Shown here one piece after another: positions 43,538 through 52,175 of a DNA stretch of 64,000 nucleotides. This DNA comes from UBA2112 sp964488555 (GTDB taxonomy: Bacteria > Patescibacteriota > Saccharimonadia > Saccharimonadales > Saccharimonadaceae): contig CAZAUF010000002.1 of assembly GCA_964488555.1 (NCBI GenBank), positions 123,152 through 187,151 on the forward strand, read 5' to 3'. The notes under the pieces were generated by a model, which was not told the origin of the DNA, searched no databases, and was given only the letters and a program-made list of their open reading frames with translations. A program made the translations under genes and the position numbers. The stretch's first letter is position 1. The number at the start of each line of letters is the position of its first letter.

Positions 43538-44884
43538 TTAAGCATATAGTCGCTCCCTGATATCTGCCACTTGTTCACGGATGGAGAAATCCAGTTTAAT
43601 CGATTTTTCTATCTTTTCGACAGAGTGAATGGCAGTTGTGTGATCTTTGCGACCGAGCTCGTGCGCGATTTTTGGAAAACTGAGATGTAGTTCGCTGCGA
43701 AGCAGATACATGGCGATTTGTCGCGGCGTGACGATATGCTTGTCGCGTTGCGCACTACAAATTTCGGCTGTAGTAAGCGAGAAATATCTTGCTGTCTTGT
43801 CGATAATCTGACGCGCGGATACATGCTGTGGACGTGAGCGACGGACGTTACCAAGTAGCCCCTCGGCGGTGGAGATATCGGGAGTAACGCCGCGCATTTC
43901 GGCATAGGCGAGCAGCTGATTGAGCGCGCCTTCCAGCTCGCGAATATTCGTTTTGATGTTGTTTGCCAGGTATTCTACTGTTTCGCGGTCGAGTTCGACG
44001 CCGCTCAGTGCAGCCTTTGCTTCTATGATGGCGCAACGCGTCTCAAAATCAGGCATTTGAATATCGATCGACATACCCATTTCAAACCGACTACGCAAAC
44101 GTTCAGTGAGAGTAGGGATGCTCTTGGGTGGCTTGTCACTTGTGATGATGATTTGCTTATTATTCTGATGAAGTGCATTGAACGTGTGGAAAAATTCTTC
44201 CTGAGTTTTTTCCTTGTTGGCGATAAACTGCATATCATCCACAATGAGGACGTCGACATTACGGTACTTATCTGAAAAGCCTTTCTTTTTGAAGCGGATG
44301 CTGTCGAGGAATTCCTTTACAAACGTTTCGGAGCTGATATACATGATTCGCGCACTTGGCTGGTTCTTGATAATTTCATTACCAACAGCTTGCGCAAGGT
44401 GAGTCTTACCGAGTCCCACGCCTCCATAGAGAAATAATGGATTATACTTTATGCCTGGATATTGAGCGACTGCCTGACAAGCGGTGTAGGCGAGGTCATT
44501 ACTGGAGCCGACGATGAAGTTCGAGAACGTATACTTTGGATTTAGGTTGCCGACCGGTGGTGGCGCGAATCGTGAGGTGGCACTCGATGATGTTGCGACG
44601 GGTGTATGAGTTGTTTCGCGACTAATTGTCCTACGACGACTGGTCGTTTTGACGACATATTCTATACGTGCTGGTTGTACACCATTCTTGGCAAGTACTT
44701 GCTTGATTTGGTCAGTAAACTTTACCTGAAATTGACGGACGGCAAATATATTAGGTACAGCGATAATAACTTGCTCGTCGGAGGACTCTATAAGTTCAGT
44801 GTTTTTGAACCATGTCACAAATGTCGCATGAGGAACCGACAGCTCGATTTCACCTAAAACGCTTTGCCACAAAGAATTTTGCAC
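43538..44884 (-). CDS. dnaA: Chromosomal replication initiator DnaA
   Basis: The start is GTG at 44884, 4 nt after GGGGAG (448 aa). Domain I is at 1-75; a short linker follows; the AAA+ domain III has Walker A GGVGLGKT (154-161) and Walker B VLIVDD (212-217); domain IV carries the DNA-binding signature around GRKDHTTAIHSVEKI (411-425). DnaA binds 9-mer boxes and opens the origin. Length is normal. The gene is flanked on both sides by box-like sites and diverges from rpmH. Confidence 0.98.
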   Translation of the reverse strand: MQNSLWQSVLGEIELSVPHATFVTWFKNTELIESSDEQVIIAVPNIFAVRQFQVKFTDQIKQVLAKNGVQPARIEYVVKTTSRRRTISRETTHTPVATSSSATSRFAPPPVGNLNPKYTFSNFIVGSSNDLAYTACQAVAQYPGIKYNPLFLYGGVGLGKTHLAQAVGNEIIKNQPSARIMYISSETFVKEFLDSIRFKKKGFSDKYRNVDVLIVDDMQFIANKEKTQEEFFHTFNALHQNNKQIIITSDKPPKSIPTLTERLRSRFEMGMSIDIQMPDFETRCAIIEAKAALSGVELDRETVEYLANNIKTNIRELEGALNQLLAYAEMRGVTPDISTAEGLLGNVRRSRPQHVSARQIIDKTARYFSLTTAEICSAQRDKHIVTPRQIAMYLLRSELHLSFPKIAHELGRKDHTTAIHSVEKIEKSIKLDFSIREQVADIRERLYA

Positions 44885-45119
44885 TTATCTCCCCTCTAAG
44901 TCTCATAACGTCTCGTTGGTCGGGACGAATACTACCATTACTATAAGTCAGCCCTTACTTTTCCACAACCACAAAAAAACAAAACACAACAAAGGGCAAT
45001 AGAGGAGTGAGTTTTCCACAATTCAGTGTGTCATCTGTAAATATGTGGATAAAAATAGTAATTCAGTGGATAAACCGCACCTTGCTAAAATGTAAAAAAT
45101 AAGGTAGAGTAGTAAAGTT
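44885..45119. other. Probable replication origin (oriC) between dnaA and rpmH
   Basis: The gap contains four DnaA-box-type 9-mers: TTTTCCACA at 44959-44967 and 45012-45020, the perfect box TTATCCACA on the minus strand at 45052-45044, and TTATCCACT on the minus strand at 45073-45065. An A-rich stretch (about 44970-44995) could be the unwinding element. The position between dnaA and rpmH is typical for bacterial origins. The rpmH promoter overlaps its right end. Confidence 0.75.
45082..45110 (+). promoter_or_regulatory. Promoter of rpmH
   Basis: TTGCTA (45082-45087), 17-nt spacer, TAGAGT (45105-45110), 9 nt before the ATG. Near-leaderless. Confidence 0.6.
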
Positions 45120-45257
45120 ATGCCAAAAAGGACACACCAACCACACACCCGTCATCGCGCCAAGACTCATGGCTTCCGTGCTCGGGTTGCGAGTAAAGCA
45201 GGACGTGCTGTCCTGAAACGCCGCCGCCTCAAGGGCCGCGCAAAACTCGCCATCTAA
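45120..45257 (+). CDS. rpmH: Ribosomal protein bL34
   Basis: A 45-residue, highly basic protein: MPKRTHQPHTRHRAKTHGF, then RARVASKAGRAVLKRRRLKGR and a final LAI. This is the bL34 pattern of the large ribosomal subunit (normally 44-46 aa). It is too short for most gene-size cut-offs. It has its own promoter and terminator. Confidence 0.97.
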   Translation: MPKRTHQPHTRHRAKTHGFRARVASKAGRAVLKRRRLKGRAKLAI

Positions 45258-45260
45258 AGA

Positions 45261-45288
45261 AACTCCGCCATTCGGCGGAGTTTTCATT
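45261..45288 (+). terminator. Terminator of rpmH
   Basis: Stem AACTCCGCC / GGCGGAGTT with loop ATTC, then TT-CATTT. It separates rpmH from rnpA, which has its own promoter. Confidence 0.85.
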
Positions 45289-45343
45289 TCTCATAGGTTA
45301 TCCCACCATCTACCACCTACTAACCACTAACCCTCAAATCCTA

Positions 45344-45349
45344 TATACT
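45344..45349 (+). promoter_or_regulatory. -10 element of rnpA, leaderless start
   Basis: TATACT ends 7 nt before the ATG at 45357; no Shine-Dalgarno and no clear -35. Confidence 0.55.
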
Positions 45350-45356
45350 TGATACC

Positions 45357-45707
45357 ATGCTAGCATTCAGGAACCGTTTTCATGGTCATGGCAGCCTGCG
45401 ATATGTCTACACGCACGGGCAGACAGTGCGCTCTCATTTGATGACACTCAAACATACGGCACACCCAAAACGCAAGACGCCGCGCGTCGCTGTTGTGATT
45501 AGCAAAAAGGTTATCAAGGGTGCTGTGGGGCGAAACCGCGTTCGCCGACGACTCTATGAAATTATCCGTCATGAATTACCGGCGATTAAACCAAATAGCG
45601 ATATCGTACTGATCGTTTTTTCGGCCGAAGTCTTGTCGTTGCCACATGTGGAATTAGTTCAAACGGTTAAACAGTTGCTCAAGTCGGCTGACATCTATCA
45701 GAAATAG
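45357..45707 (+). CDS. rnpA: Ribonuclease P protein component
   Basis: A 116-aa basic protein that binds RNase P RNA and helps it cut tRNA leaders. The RNR motif region reads KGAVGRNRVRRRLYEIIR, the family signature. N-terminal FRNRFHGHGSLRYVY is also typical. Downstream of rpmH as usual, but set apart by a terminator and its own leaderless promoter rather than by the common rpmH-rnpA overlap. Confidence 0.95.
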   Translation: MLAFRNRFHGHGSLRYVYTHGQTVRSHLMTLKHTAHPKRKTPRVAVVISKKVIKGAVGRNRVRRRLYEIIRHELPAIKPNSDIVLIVFSAEVLSLPHVELVQTVKQLLKSADIYQK

Positions 45708-45755
45708 TGATACTATATAAGAAATATTTTGACCGAAACGTGGAGTTAAAAATCT

Positions 45756-46736
45756 GTGAATATATTTGAACTGCTCATTGTACAGCCTCTATTTAATCTG
45801 TTGACACTGCTCTATGCGGTGATTCCTGGAGGTGATTTTGGCGTCAGTATTATCCTGTTTACTATTCTCTTGCGGCTCGTGATGTATCCGCTCGTCAAGA
45901 GACAACTACATCAGACGAAAATCATGCGCAAGCTGCAGCCGGAACTTGAGCAGATCAAACGACGTACCAAAGGGAATCGTCAAGCGCAAAGTATCCAGAT
46001 GATGGAGCTGTATAAGCGACACGGTGTCAGTCCGTTCCGCTCTATAGGTATGATACTTATCCAGTTACCTATTTTTATCGCGCTTTATCTGGTGATTCAG
46101 ATTTTCGCGCTTCACCGCGATGAATTAGCGAAGTGGATATATGATTTCCTGGAAGGTATCGGCTCGATCAGTCAAATCATCGCAAATCCGGAAACGTTCA
46201 ACGAAAAACTCTTCGGAATTGTCGACCTGACTCAGCACGCATTTGCGGATGGCAACATCAACCTCATACTGGTAGTCCTGGCTGTGGCGGCTGCATTTGG
46301 TCAATTTATACAAAGCAAGCAAACCCTACCGACGGTATCAAACAAGCGTGGTTTGCGTCAGATTTTGAGTGATGCCGCCAATGGCAAAGAGGCAGATCAG
46401 GCAGATATCAATAACGCCATTATGGGCAAAATGATCTACATCTTGCCGGTATTTATGCTGTTTATCATGCTCAGTCTACCGGGTGCTATCGCGCTGTACT
46501 ATGCGACCACTACGTTTGTAGCTGTTATCCAGCAGGCTATCATCCTGCGCGAGGATGAAGAAGAACTCGAAGAAATCGCTGACCAGCCGGTCAAGAAATC
46601 CAGCAAGCAGCCAGGCAAAAAAGCGACTGCTAAAGCCCGCGCCAAAGTAGCCGAGGAAGCAACTGTGACCAGGATCGTGGCCAAAGGTTCACAGCCATCA
46701 CGACAGAAAAAGCGTGGCAAAGGAGGAAAACGATGA
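45756..46736 (+). CDS. yidC: Membrane protein insertase YidC/Oxa1
   Basis: Start GTG at 45756 with TGGAG about 10 nt upstream (326 aa). It is the short, Gram-positive form without a periplasmic domain: spans at about 27-48, 98-120, 170-190 and 225-265, the basic cytosolic loop (KLQPELEQIKRRTKGNRQAQ) and SPFRSIGMILIQLPIFIALY. The C-terminal tail is long and Lys-rich, suited to ribosome binding. It inserts and folds inner-membrane proteins, of which this window encodes many. It overlaps jag by 4 nt. Confidence 0.96.
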   Translation: MNIFELLIVQPLFNLLTLLYAVIPGGDFGVSIILFTILLRLVMYPLVKRQLHQTKIMRKLQPELEQIKRRTKGNRQAQSIQMMELYKRHGVSPFRSIGMILIQLPIFIALYLVIQIFALHRDELAKWIYDFLEGIGSISQIIANPETFNEKLFGIVDLTQHAFADGNINLILVVLAVAAAFGQFIQSKQTLPTVSNKRGLRQILSDAANGKEADQADINNAIMGKMIYILPVFMLFIMLSLPGAIALYYATTTFVAVIQQAIILREDEEELEEIADQPVKKSSKQPGKKATAKARAKVAEEATVTRIVAKGSQPSRQKKRGKGGKR

Positions 46737-47194
46737 ATAGCGAAGAATCACTAGAGAGTGCCAAAAAATACCTGTCCGACATACTGTCATTTTTTGGAGT
46801 CAACGTAGATATTGAAGGTAAGCTTGAGGAAGATATCATCGAGCTGGATGTGCCATCGACAGAAGTCAACAGTCTGCTTATCGGTCGGAATGCTGAGACA
46901 CTTCGCAGTATGCAGATGCTGGTTTCGACAATGCTCCGTACTCACGAAGCAGAGGTCTCGCGCGTCAATATCGACATTGCTGATTATAAAAAGCAGCGTG
47001 CCGAAAAGGTCGCTGCGCAAGCAAAAGAATGGATCGAAGAGGTTATACGCACCGGTGACTCCCATGTTGCTCGTCTGAACGCCGCTGATCGCCGCATCGT
47101 TCACCACGTTGCAAGCGAGTACCCAGATGTTCGTACATTCTCCGAGGGCGAAGGACGTGATCGCCGCGTTATCATTGCACAGCAATCTTCATAG
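46733..47194 (+). CDS. jag: Jag/KhpB RNA-binding protein (KH and R3H domains)
   Basis: AGGAGG lies before the ATG, which overlaps the yidC stop. The 153-aa protein holds a KH domain (about 20-95, with SLLIGRNAETLRSMQML as the GxxG-type loop region) and an R3H domain (about 96-150, RRIVHHVASEYPDVRTFSEGEGRDRRVII in outline). The N-terminal Jag domain of longer relatives is absent. KhpB proteins bind RNA and affect cell-wall growth. Three hairpins follow its stop. Confidence 0.93.
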   Translation: MNSEESLESAKKYLSDILSFFGVNVDIEGKLEEDIIELDVPSTEVNSLLIGRNAETLRSMQMLVSTMLRTHEAEVSRVNIDIADYKKQRAEKVAAQAKEWIEEVIRTGDSHVARLNAADRRIVHHVASEYPDVRTFSEGEGRDRRVIIAQQSS

Positions 47195-47283
47195 GGAAGG
47201 GCTCACCCTTCCCGGTTATCTATTGGAGTGAATCCAACAGATAACCTCCTATCCCCTAAAGGCCGGATGGAATCCGGCTTGTT
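47194..47283. terminator. Triple hairpin between jag and the convergent glycosyltransferase
   Basis: Three inverted repeats in a row: GGGAAGGG/CCCTTCCC (47194-47213), GGTTATCT..TTGGA / TCCAA..AGATAACC (47214-47246), and GCCGGAT/ATCCGGC (47262-47278) followed by TTGTTCT. They end both converging transcripts. Confidence 0.75.
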
Positions 47284-47287
47284 CTAA

Positions 47288-48388
47288 TCATTTTGCGTTG
47301 AGCGCATCGTCGTAGACTGCATGCGTTTCCTTCGCCATCTTTAGCCAAGAATACTTTTTCACTTGCGCTTTACCCTTTTTTATCAGGTCAGTACGGAGTT
47401 TCTTATCGTCCAGGATTTTACCGACCTGGAGTGCTATTTCGTATGGTTTGGCTGGATTAAAGTAAAGTGCGGCTTTGCCCAGCACTTCGGGTAGACAAGT
47501 AGCACTACTGCTTGCGACCGGTGCACCATGGCGCATTGCTTCGAGTGGAGGTAAGCCAAAACCTTCCATGAAGCTCGGAAATACATATGCAGCACAGTGC
47601 TTATAGAACCACGCTAGCTGCGCATCGCTCGCAAAGCCAAAGAAGTCGATTTGCTGATAACCTTCGCTTTGTGCCCACTCTTCCAGCTCGCGGCTCGTCT
47701 GGTCGCGTTTACCTATGATTACCAGGTGCAAGTCCGGGTGAGTAGCGAGTAGCAGTTGATGCGCTTCTATGGCACCTTTTTGATTCTTGTACTTCTCGGC
47801 ACGACCTACAAGTATGATAAACTTCTTCTTTGCGTATTTTTTGACAGGTGTGGGCTTTTTTGCCAGTTCGTCTGCCGCTTCATATGTCACAACGACACGC
47901 TTCTCGGGGATAGACTGAAAATGAAGTAGATCTGTCTTCGTAAACTGAGTGGGTGTGATGATCCTTGCTGATCGCTTAGTAACAGTACGGAGCAGCTGGC
48001 GAAAAACCATCTGCTTAAACAGCAGGACAGGTCGAGACATACCCTCGTTTTCCTTGATTCGCAGTAGGTTGAGATCGTGTACAGTCGTGACAGCGCGACC
48101 GGTATAAAGCAGCGGTTGCTGAGGCATGCAAAAATGAACCAAATCGGCATTTAGGCGTTTCAGGAACAGATAGAACCCTACTTGCTCTTCCATGGTGTAC
48201 TGATGGTAGTCAGCGGCGACGACCGTGAAGTTGGGCTTGGTTGGCTTCCAGTAGTTCAGGTCCCTTGACCGTACAAGTACGGTGAAACGGTGCGGTGAGT
48301 CCAGTTTTTCCAGATATGTCAGTAGCCGCTCTATGTAACGGCCAGTGCTCGAATTGATAATGCGGGCGTCGATAGCGATATGGGCCAT
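47288..48388 (-). CDS. Glycosyltransferase family 4
   Basis: The ATG at 48388, 10 nt after the stop of the upstream gene, is favoured over one 44 codons earlier (366 aa, MAHIAIDARIINSS). It has a GT-B layout with the acceptor half first and the nucleotide-sugar half later: VGRAEKYKNQKGAIEA, then FPSFMEGFGLPPLEAM with the conserved EGFGLP/E pair, and CLPEVLG. Such retaining enzymes move mannose, glucose or similar residues from nucleotide sugars to surface glycans. Coupled with the GT2 upstream. Confidence 0.92.
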   Translation of the reverse strand: MAHIAIDARIINSSTGRYIERLLTYLEKLDSPHRFTVLVRSRDLNYWKPTKPNFTVVAADYHQYTMEEQVGFYLFLKRLNADLVHFCMPQQPLLYTGRAVTTVHDLNLLRIKENEGMSRPVLLFKQMVFRQLLRTVTKRSARIITPTQFTKTDLLHFQSIPEKRVVVTYEAADELAKKPTPVKKYAKKKFIILVGRAEKYKNQKGAIEAHQLLLATHPDLHLVIIGKRDQTSRELEEWAQSEGYQQIDFFGFASDAQLAWFYKHCAAYVFPSFMEGFGLPPLEAMRHGAPVASSSATCLPEVLGKAALYFNPAKPYEIALQVGKILDDKKLRTDLIKKGKAQVKKYSWLKMAKETHAVYDDALNAK

Positions 48389-48398
48389 GGAACTTATC

Positions 48399-49343
48399 TC
48401 ACTTCTTGGCTTTCTTTTTGTGGTATTCCTCAACCAGGTAAAGAGGACGCTGCTTGGTTTCATTGAAAATCCGACCAATATACTCGCCGATGATACCGAG
48501 AGAGAGCAGCTGCACACCACCGAGGAATAGTATGACTGCCATCAGCGACGAATAACCATCGCCGGTGGGTACGCCAAAGAGCGGACGCACAAGCAGGTAG
48601 AATATATAGATAAACGATATGAATGATATGACGATTCCTAGTACCGACGCGACGCGGAGCGGTGCCGTGGTAAAACTTGTGATACCGCTAATCGCGAGGT
48701 CGAGCAGTTTCGGGTAGCTCCATTTCGTTTCACCGGCAACGCGTGGATCGCGGTCGTAGAGAATTTCCTTTTTGCGAAATCCTACCTGGCTAAATATCGC
48801 TTTGGCGTTGCGCTGTGATTCGCGGAATTGCTTAAGCGCGTCGATAACTCGACGGTCGAGGAGGCGAAAATCACCGGTATCTTCCTGTATGGGTACGCGA
48901 GTCACGCGCTGCAGTAGACGATAGTAGAGTTTGCTTGTAGATCGCTTGAGCCATGTTTCGCCATCACGTGTGCGACGCTTGGCATATATATCGTCGTAGC
49001 CTTGCTCCCAGAGTTGAATCATCTTCGGTATGATTTCCGGCGGATCTTGCAAGTCAGCGTCGATAATAACCATTGCATCACTCGACACATGGTCGATACC
49101 AGCAATCATGGCGATTTCTTTGCCGAAGTTGCGCGATAGGTTTACGTAACTTATACGGTCGTCTTCCTCGGCGAAGTTTTTAATCATCCGCAGCGTGTCA
49201 TCGCGACTACCATCGTTGACGAACAAAAACTCAAATACATAGTCAGGCTCTGACTCAGCCAGGCTGATGAGACGCCGGTGCAACTGAGGCAATACAGCCT
49301 CTTCATTGTACGCCGGAATAAGTATAGTGATGGATTTTGCCAT
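48399..49343 (-). CDS. Polyprenyl-phosphate glycosyltransferase (GT2, GtrB/DPM1 type)
   Basis: A 314-aa protein with a GT2 catalytic domain (about 1-225: LIPAYNEEAVLPQL, FVNDGSRDDT, the metal-binding DADLQDPPE) and two C-terminal spans (about 233-255 and 268-292), ending with EYIGRIFNETKQRPLY. These enzymes place a sugar on undecaprenyl phosphate at the inner face of the membrane. A -10 TGA TATACT lies 8 nt before the ATG. Confidence 0.93.
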   Translation of the reverse strand: MAKSITILIPAYNEEAVLPQLHRRLISLAESEPDYVFEFLFVNDGSRDDTLRMIKNFAEEDDRISYVNLSRNFGKEIAMIAGIDHVSSDAMVIIDADLQDPPEIIPKMIQLWEQGYDDIYAKRRTRDGETWLKRSTSKLYYRLLQRVTRVPIQEDTGDFRLLDRRVIDALKQFRESQRNAKAIFSQVGFRKKEILYDRDPRVAGETKWSYPKLLDLAISGITSFTTAPLRVASVLGIVISFISFIYIFYLLVRPLFGVPTGDGYSSLMAVILFLGGVQLLSLGIIGEYIGRIFNETKQRPLYLVEEYHKKKAKK

Positions 49344-49351
49344 ACTGCCCT

Positions 49352-49360
49352 AGTATATCA
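49352..49360 (-). promoter_or_regulatory. -10 element for the two-glycosyltransferase operon
   Basis: TGA TATACT on the minus strand, 8 nt before the ATG at 49343; it lies in the 18-nt gap after sucD. Confidence 0.55.
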
Positions 49361-49361
49361 T

Positions 49362-50222
49362 TTACCGAGAGGCAATATCTGTTATAAGTGCCGTGATACT
49401 TGTGGCTGTACGCGCACCCTTTTCAGTCAGATAGACCGTCTTGGCACTGGCTGATTCTGCTTGGCTGCCCAGGATTGCTCCGGCATGGCCAAGCTGGACT
49501 CCTTCGGGAGCGTGGTGACCGGTTATATATGCGTAGACTGGTTTGGTGACGTGATTTGCTATGTAGTCTGCGGCATCATACTCACTGCGGCCACCTATCT
49601 CACCGATCATGACGATCGTATCGACGTCCGGATCATTCTGAAACAGCTCTAAGCAGTCGGTGAAATTAGTTCCCTGTACAGGATCGCCGCCGATGCCAAT
49701 GACGTATTTTTGGCCGATACCTTGTTCGGTCAAATCTGCCATAGCTTCATAGGTGAGCGTGCCACTGCGACTGACGATACCTACGCGACCAGGTAGACCC
49801 ATGGCGGCCGGGATGATGCCAAGTTTTGCTATGCCGGGCAGCAGCACGCCGGGGCAGTTCGGTCCGATAAGGCGGCTCTTGGACCCCGCGAGACGTTGCC
49901 TTATGTGCATCATGTCATGTACGGGAATACCCTCGGTAATACAGACTATCAGTGGCACTTCGGCTTCAATCGCCTCGATGATCGCACCTTTTGTATATGC
50001 TGCTGGTACAAAAATCACGCTTATATCGACGGACATATCAGCTTTGACTTCGGCGATAGTGTTGTACACGGGTATGTCATCGACCGTTTGTCCACCCTTG
50101 CCGGGTGTCGTGCCAGCCACCACTTTTGTGCCCGCGGCTATCATGGCACGGGTATGAAAAGAACCATGGCTACCCGTAATGCCTTGCACTATGACGTTGC
50201 CAGTGAAAAGCTTTTCGTTCAT
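49362..50222 (-). CDS. sucD: Succinate-CoA ligase, alpha subunit
   Basis: A 286-aa protein with the CoA-binding Rossmann domain (VIVQGITGSHGSFHT near 10-23), the ligase-CoA domain, SRSGTLTYE (151-159), IGIGGDPVQGTNFTD, and the phosphorylated catalytic His in LGHAGAI (H246). With SucC it interconverts succinyl-CoA and succinate with ATP or GTP formation. It overlaps sucC by 4 nt (ATGA). All key residues are present. Confidence 0.95.
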   Translation of the reverse strand: MNEKLFTGNVIVQGITGSHGSFHTRAMIAAGTKVVAGTTPGKGGQTVDDIPVYNTIAEVKADMSVDISVIFVPAAYTKGAIIEAIEAEVPLIVCITEGIPVHDMMHIRQRLAGSKSRLIGPNCPGVLLPGIAKLGIIPAAMGLPGRVGIVSRSGTLTYEAMADLTEQGIGQKYVIGIGGDPVQGTNFTDCLELFQNDPDVDTIVMIGEIGGRSEYDAADYIANHVTKPVYAYITGHHAPEGVQLGHAGAILGSQAESASAKTVYLTEKGARTATSITALITDIASR

Positions 50223-51274
50223 ACGCTCTCCTTTGCCGCGTCGATAGCTACGTGTAGGCTGGGGTATATGTGAACTTCTTCTTTCTCCAGTAGTTCTGCA
50301 GCTTGTTCGTAGTTTGTGCCAGCCAGACGCACCGCAAGTGGCGGTAGATTATCTATCTGCGCCCGAGCAGCTATGATAGCCCGTGCCACCTCGTCGCAGC
50401 GGGTGATCCCGGCAAATATATTGATGATGATTACTTGTACGGATGGATACTCCATGATGCGACGAAACGCAGCCAGTACGCTCGCTTCATTGGCGCCGCC
50501 GCCGATATCCAGGAAATTCGCCGGGGTCATGCCAGCATCTGCTACTGCGTCCACTGTAGCCATGGCGAGACCCGCACCATTAGCAATTGTCGCTACTGTA
50601 CCGCCATGATCGAGCGTCACGAAATTCGTCTCTGCCTTTTCCGCTTCGAATTGCCACTCCGGATGGCGGAACTGCGCGGCATCATCTAGCACTACTTTGG
50701 CATCACCAGCTACTATGTCGCCGCTCTTTGTCACCACGAGCGGGTTGATTTCTAGAAGTGTCATGTCTTGCTTCACAAATAGCTTGTATAGTTTCTCCAC
50801 TAGATCCTGTAGTACAAACGTCTTCTCGGGTAGGTCATAGTAGTCCGCTAGCTCCTGTCCAACATGTTCGGCATCCCGGCTACTATCTACCAACGACCAG
50901 CGACCAAAGCCATCCTGTCTCTCTATCTCCACGCCGCCACTGCTATGTGCCATGAGCATCACGCCGGCAGTTGGTTTGTCGATGAGTAGCGACAGATAAA
51001 GCTCACGATCGATATCAAGCAGCTCCTCGGCAAGGACGGTTTTTGGTCGAAAGCCTTTTATGTCGAGCTGTAAAATCTTCGTCACAGCCGAACTATATTC
51101 ATCTTCTGTATGCACGATCAGCACACCGCCAGCCTTGCCGCGACCACCCACGGGCACCTGTGACTTCACGACTGCAGGCAGAAACTCCGGCACCTCGCTA
51201 GCTATATACGACCCTGGCACAGTAACACCTGCTTGCTTCAGGATGTCTTTTGCTTCATATTCCAGCAGTTTCAT
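50219..51274 (-). CDS. sucC: Succinate-CoA ligase, beta subunit
   Basis: The ATG at 51274 starts MKLLEYEAKDIL, the family N-terminus (351 aa, shorter than the usual 385-390). It has an ATP-grasp domain (about 1-225; VKSQVPVGGRGKAGGV, LLEINPLVV, GDAKVVLDD) and a ligase domain (NGAGLAMATVDAV, FLDIGGGA, INIFAGITRCDEVA). A -10-like TGG TAAGGT ends 7 nt before the ATG. No other citric-acid-cycle gene is in the window. Confidence 0.94.
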   Translation of the reverse strand: MKLLEYEAKDILKQAGVTVPGSYIASEVPEFLPAVVKSQVPVGGRGKAGGVLIVHTEDEYSSAVTKILQLDIKGFRPKTVLAEELLDIDRELYLSLLIDKPTAGVMLMAHSSGGVEIERQDGFGRWSLVDSSRDAEHVGQELADYYDLPEKTFVLQDLVEKLYKLFVKQDMTLLEINPLVVTKSGDIVAGDAKVVLDDAAQFRHPEWQFEAEKAETNFVTLDHGGTVATIANGAGLAMATVDAVADAGMTPANFLDIGGGANEASVLAAFRRIMEYPSVQVIIINIFAGITRCDEVARAIIAARAQIDNLPPLAVRLAGTNYEQAAELLEKEEVHIYPSLHVAIDAAKESV

Positions 51275-51335
51275 TACTTCTACCTTACCATTAATCACTC
51301 ACTACTAAACCCTAACCACTAATTCCCACCGCTCT

Positions 51336-51343
51336 GATATAAT
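51336..51343 (+). promoter_or_regulatory. Promoter -10 of the surface-polymer locus
   Basis: TGA TATAAT with the hexamer at 51338-51343, 13 nt before the ATG at 51357; the -35 is weak. Divergent from sucC. Confidence 0.6.
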
Positions 51344-51356
51344 AAAGCGCAGTATT

Positions 51357-52172
51357 ATGGCCAACAAATATAAGCAGAAGTACCGCTATTCGTTTATCCT
51401 ACTACGCGAGCTTGTGATTACCGACTTCAAGATGCGGTATCAGAATTCCGCCCTCGGTTATTTATGGGCGCTTTTGCGGCCGCTATTCCTGTTCGCTATT
51501 CTCTACGTATTTTTCGTAGAAATCCTCCATATCGGTAAGGAGATCCCGCACTGGGGTGTGGCATTGCTCCTTGGCATTGTTATGTGGAACTTCTTCCAAG
51601 AGGTGGTTGGTCAAGGTCTCAAGTCAATCACGAGCTCAGGTGGTATTATCCGTAAGATTAACTTTCCTAAATACATCATCGTCATATCAAAGAGTTTGTC
51701 GGCAATTATCAATTTAGCTATCAATCTGGTGGTTGTGGCGATTTTTGCGGTCTTTAATCATGTTGAGTTGTCATGGAGTATGTTACTTATTCCGCTATTT
51801 GTATTTGAGCTGTATGTGATTGGTACGGGTCTGGCATTTCTCCTCGGAGCGATAAATGTTAAATTCCGAGACGTTGGTTATATTTGGGAGGTTGTCAGCC
51901 AGGCGCTGTTTTACGGATCGGCCATAATGTTCCCTCTTAATCGTGTAGTTGAAGTGGGTCATGATATAGCTGTTATCTTGGCTATGAATCCCATCACACA
52001 AGCGATTCAAGATGCACGCTACTTTGGTATTACGGACAAGGTGGCTACAACACACACGCTAACGGACAATATTTTAATCATACTTATGCCATTCGTTATA
52101 ACAGTGATGATTTTTATTTTCGGTGCTGTGTATTTCCGTCGCCGTTCACCTTATTTCGCGGAGGAGGTGTAA
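51357..52172 (+). CDS. ABC-2 type polysaccharide/teichoic acid exporter permease (Wzm/TagG)
   Basis: A 271-aa protein with a cytosolic N-terminal amphipathic part (LVITDFKMRYQNSALGYLWALLRPL, family signature) and six spans. With the ATPase encoded next it forms the exporter that flips finished or lipid-linked glycopolymers to the outside. The next gene follows after 3 nt. From here to the end of the window the sequence is visibly richer in A and T. Confidence 0.93.
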   Translation: MANKYKQKYRYSFILLRELVITDFKMRYQNSALGYLWALLRPLFLFAILYVFFVEILHIGKEIPHWGVALLLGIVMWNFFQEVVGQGLKSITSSGGIIRKINFPKYIIVISKSLSAIINLAINLVVVAIFAVFNHVELSWSMLLIPLFVFELYVIGTGLAFLLGAINVKFRDVGYIWEVVSQALFYGSAIMFPLNRVVEVGHDIAVILAMNPITQAIQDARYFGITDKVATTHTLTDNILIILMPFVITVMIFIFGAVYFRRRSPYFAEEV

Positions 52173-52175
52173 AAT

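Noticed and set aside
43219..43578. Open frame of 119 codons across the dnaA-dnaN gap on the minus strand
   Set aside because: It overlaps the end of dnaA, has unusual composition, and covers DnaA-box-like sites; no ribosome site or family match is seen.
42110..51274. UGA recoded as glycine, as in Gracilibacteria and Absconditabacteria
   Set aside because: dnaN, sucC and yidC end in UGA at family-typical lengths, and no conserved Gly is encoded by in-frame UGA in the core genes.
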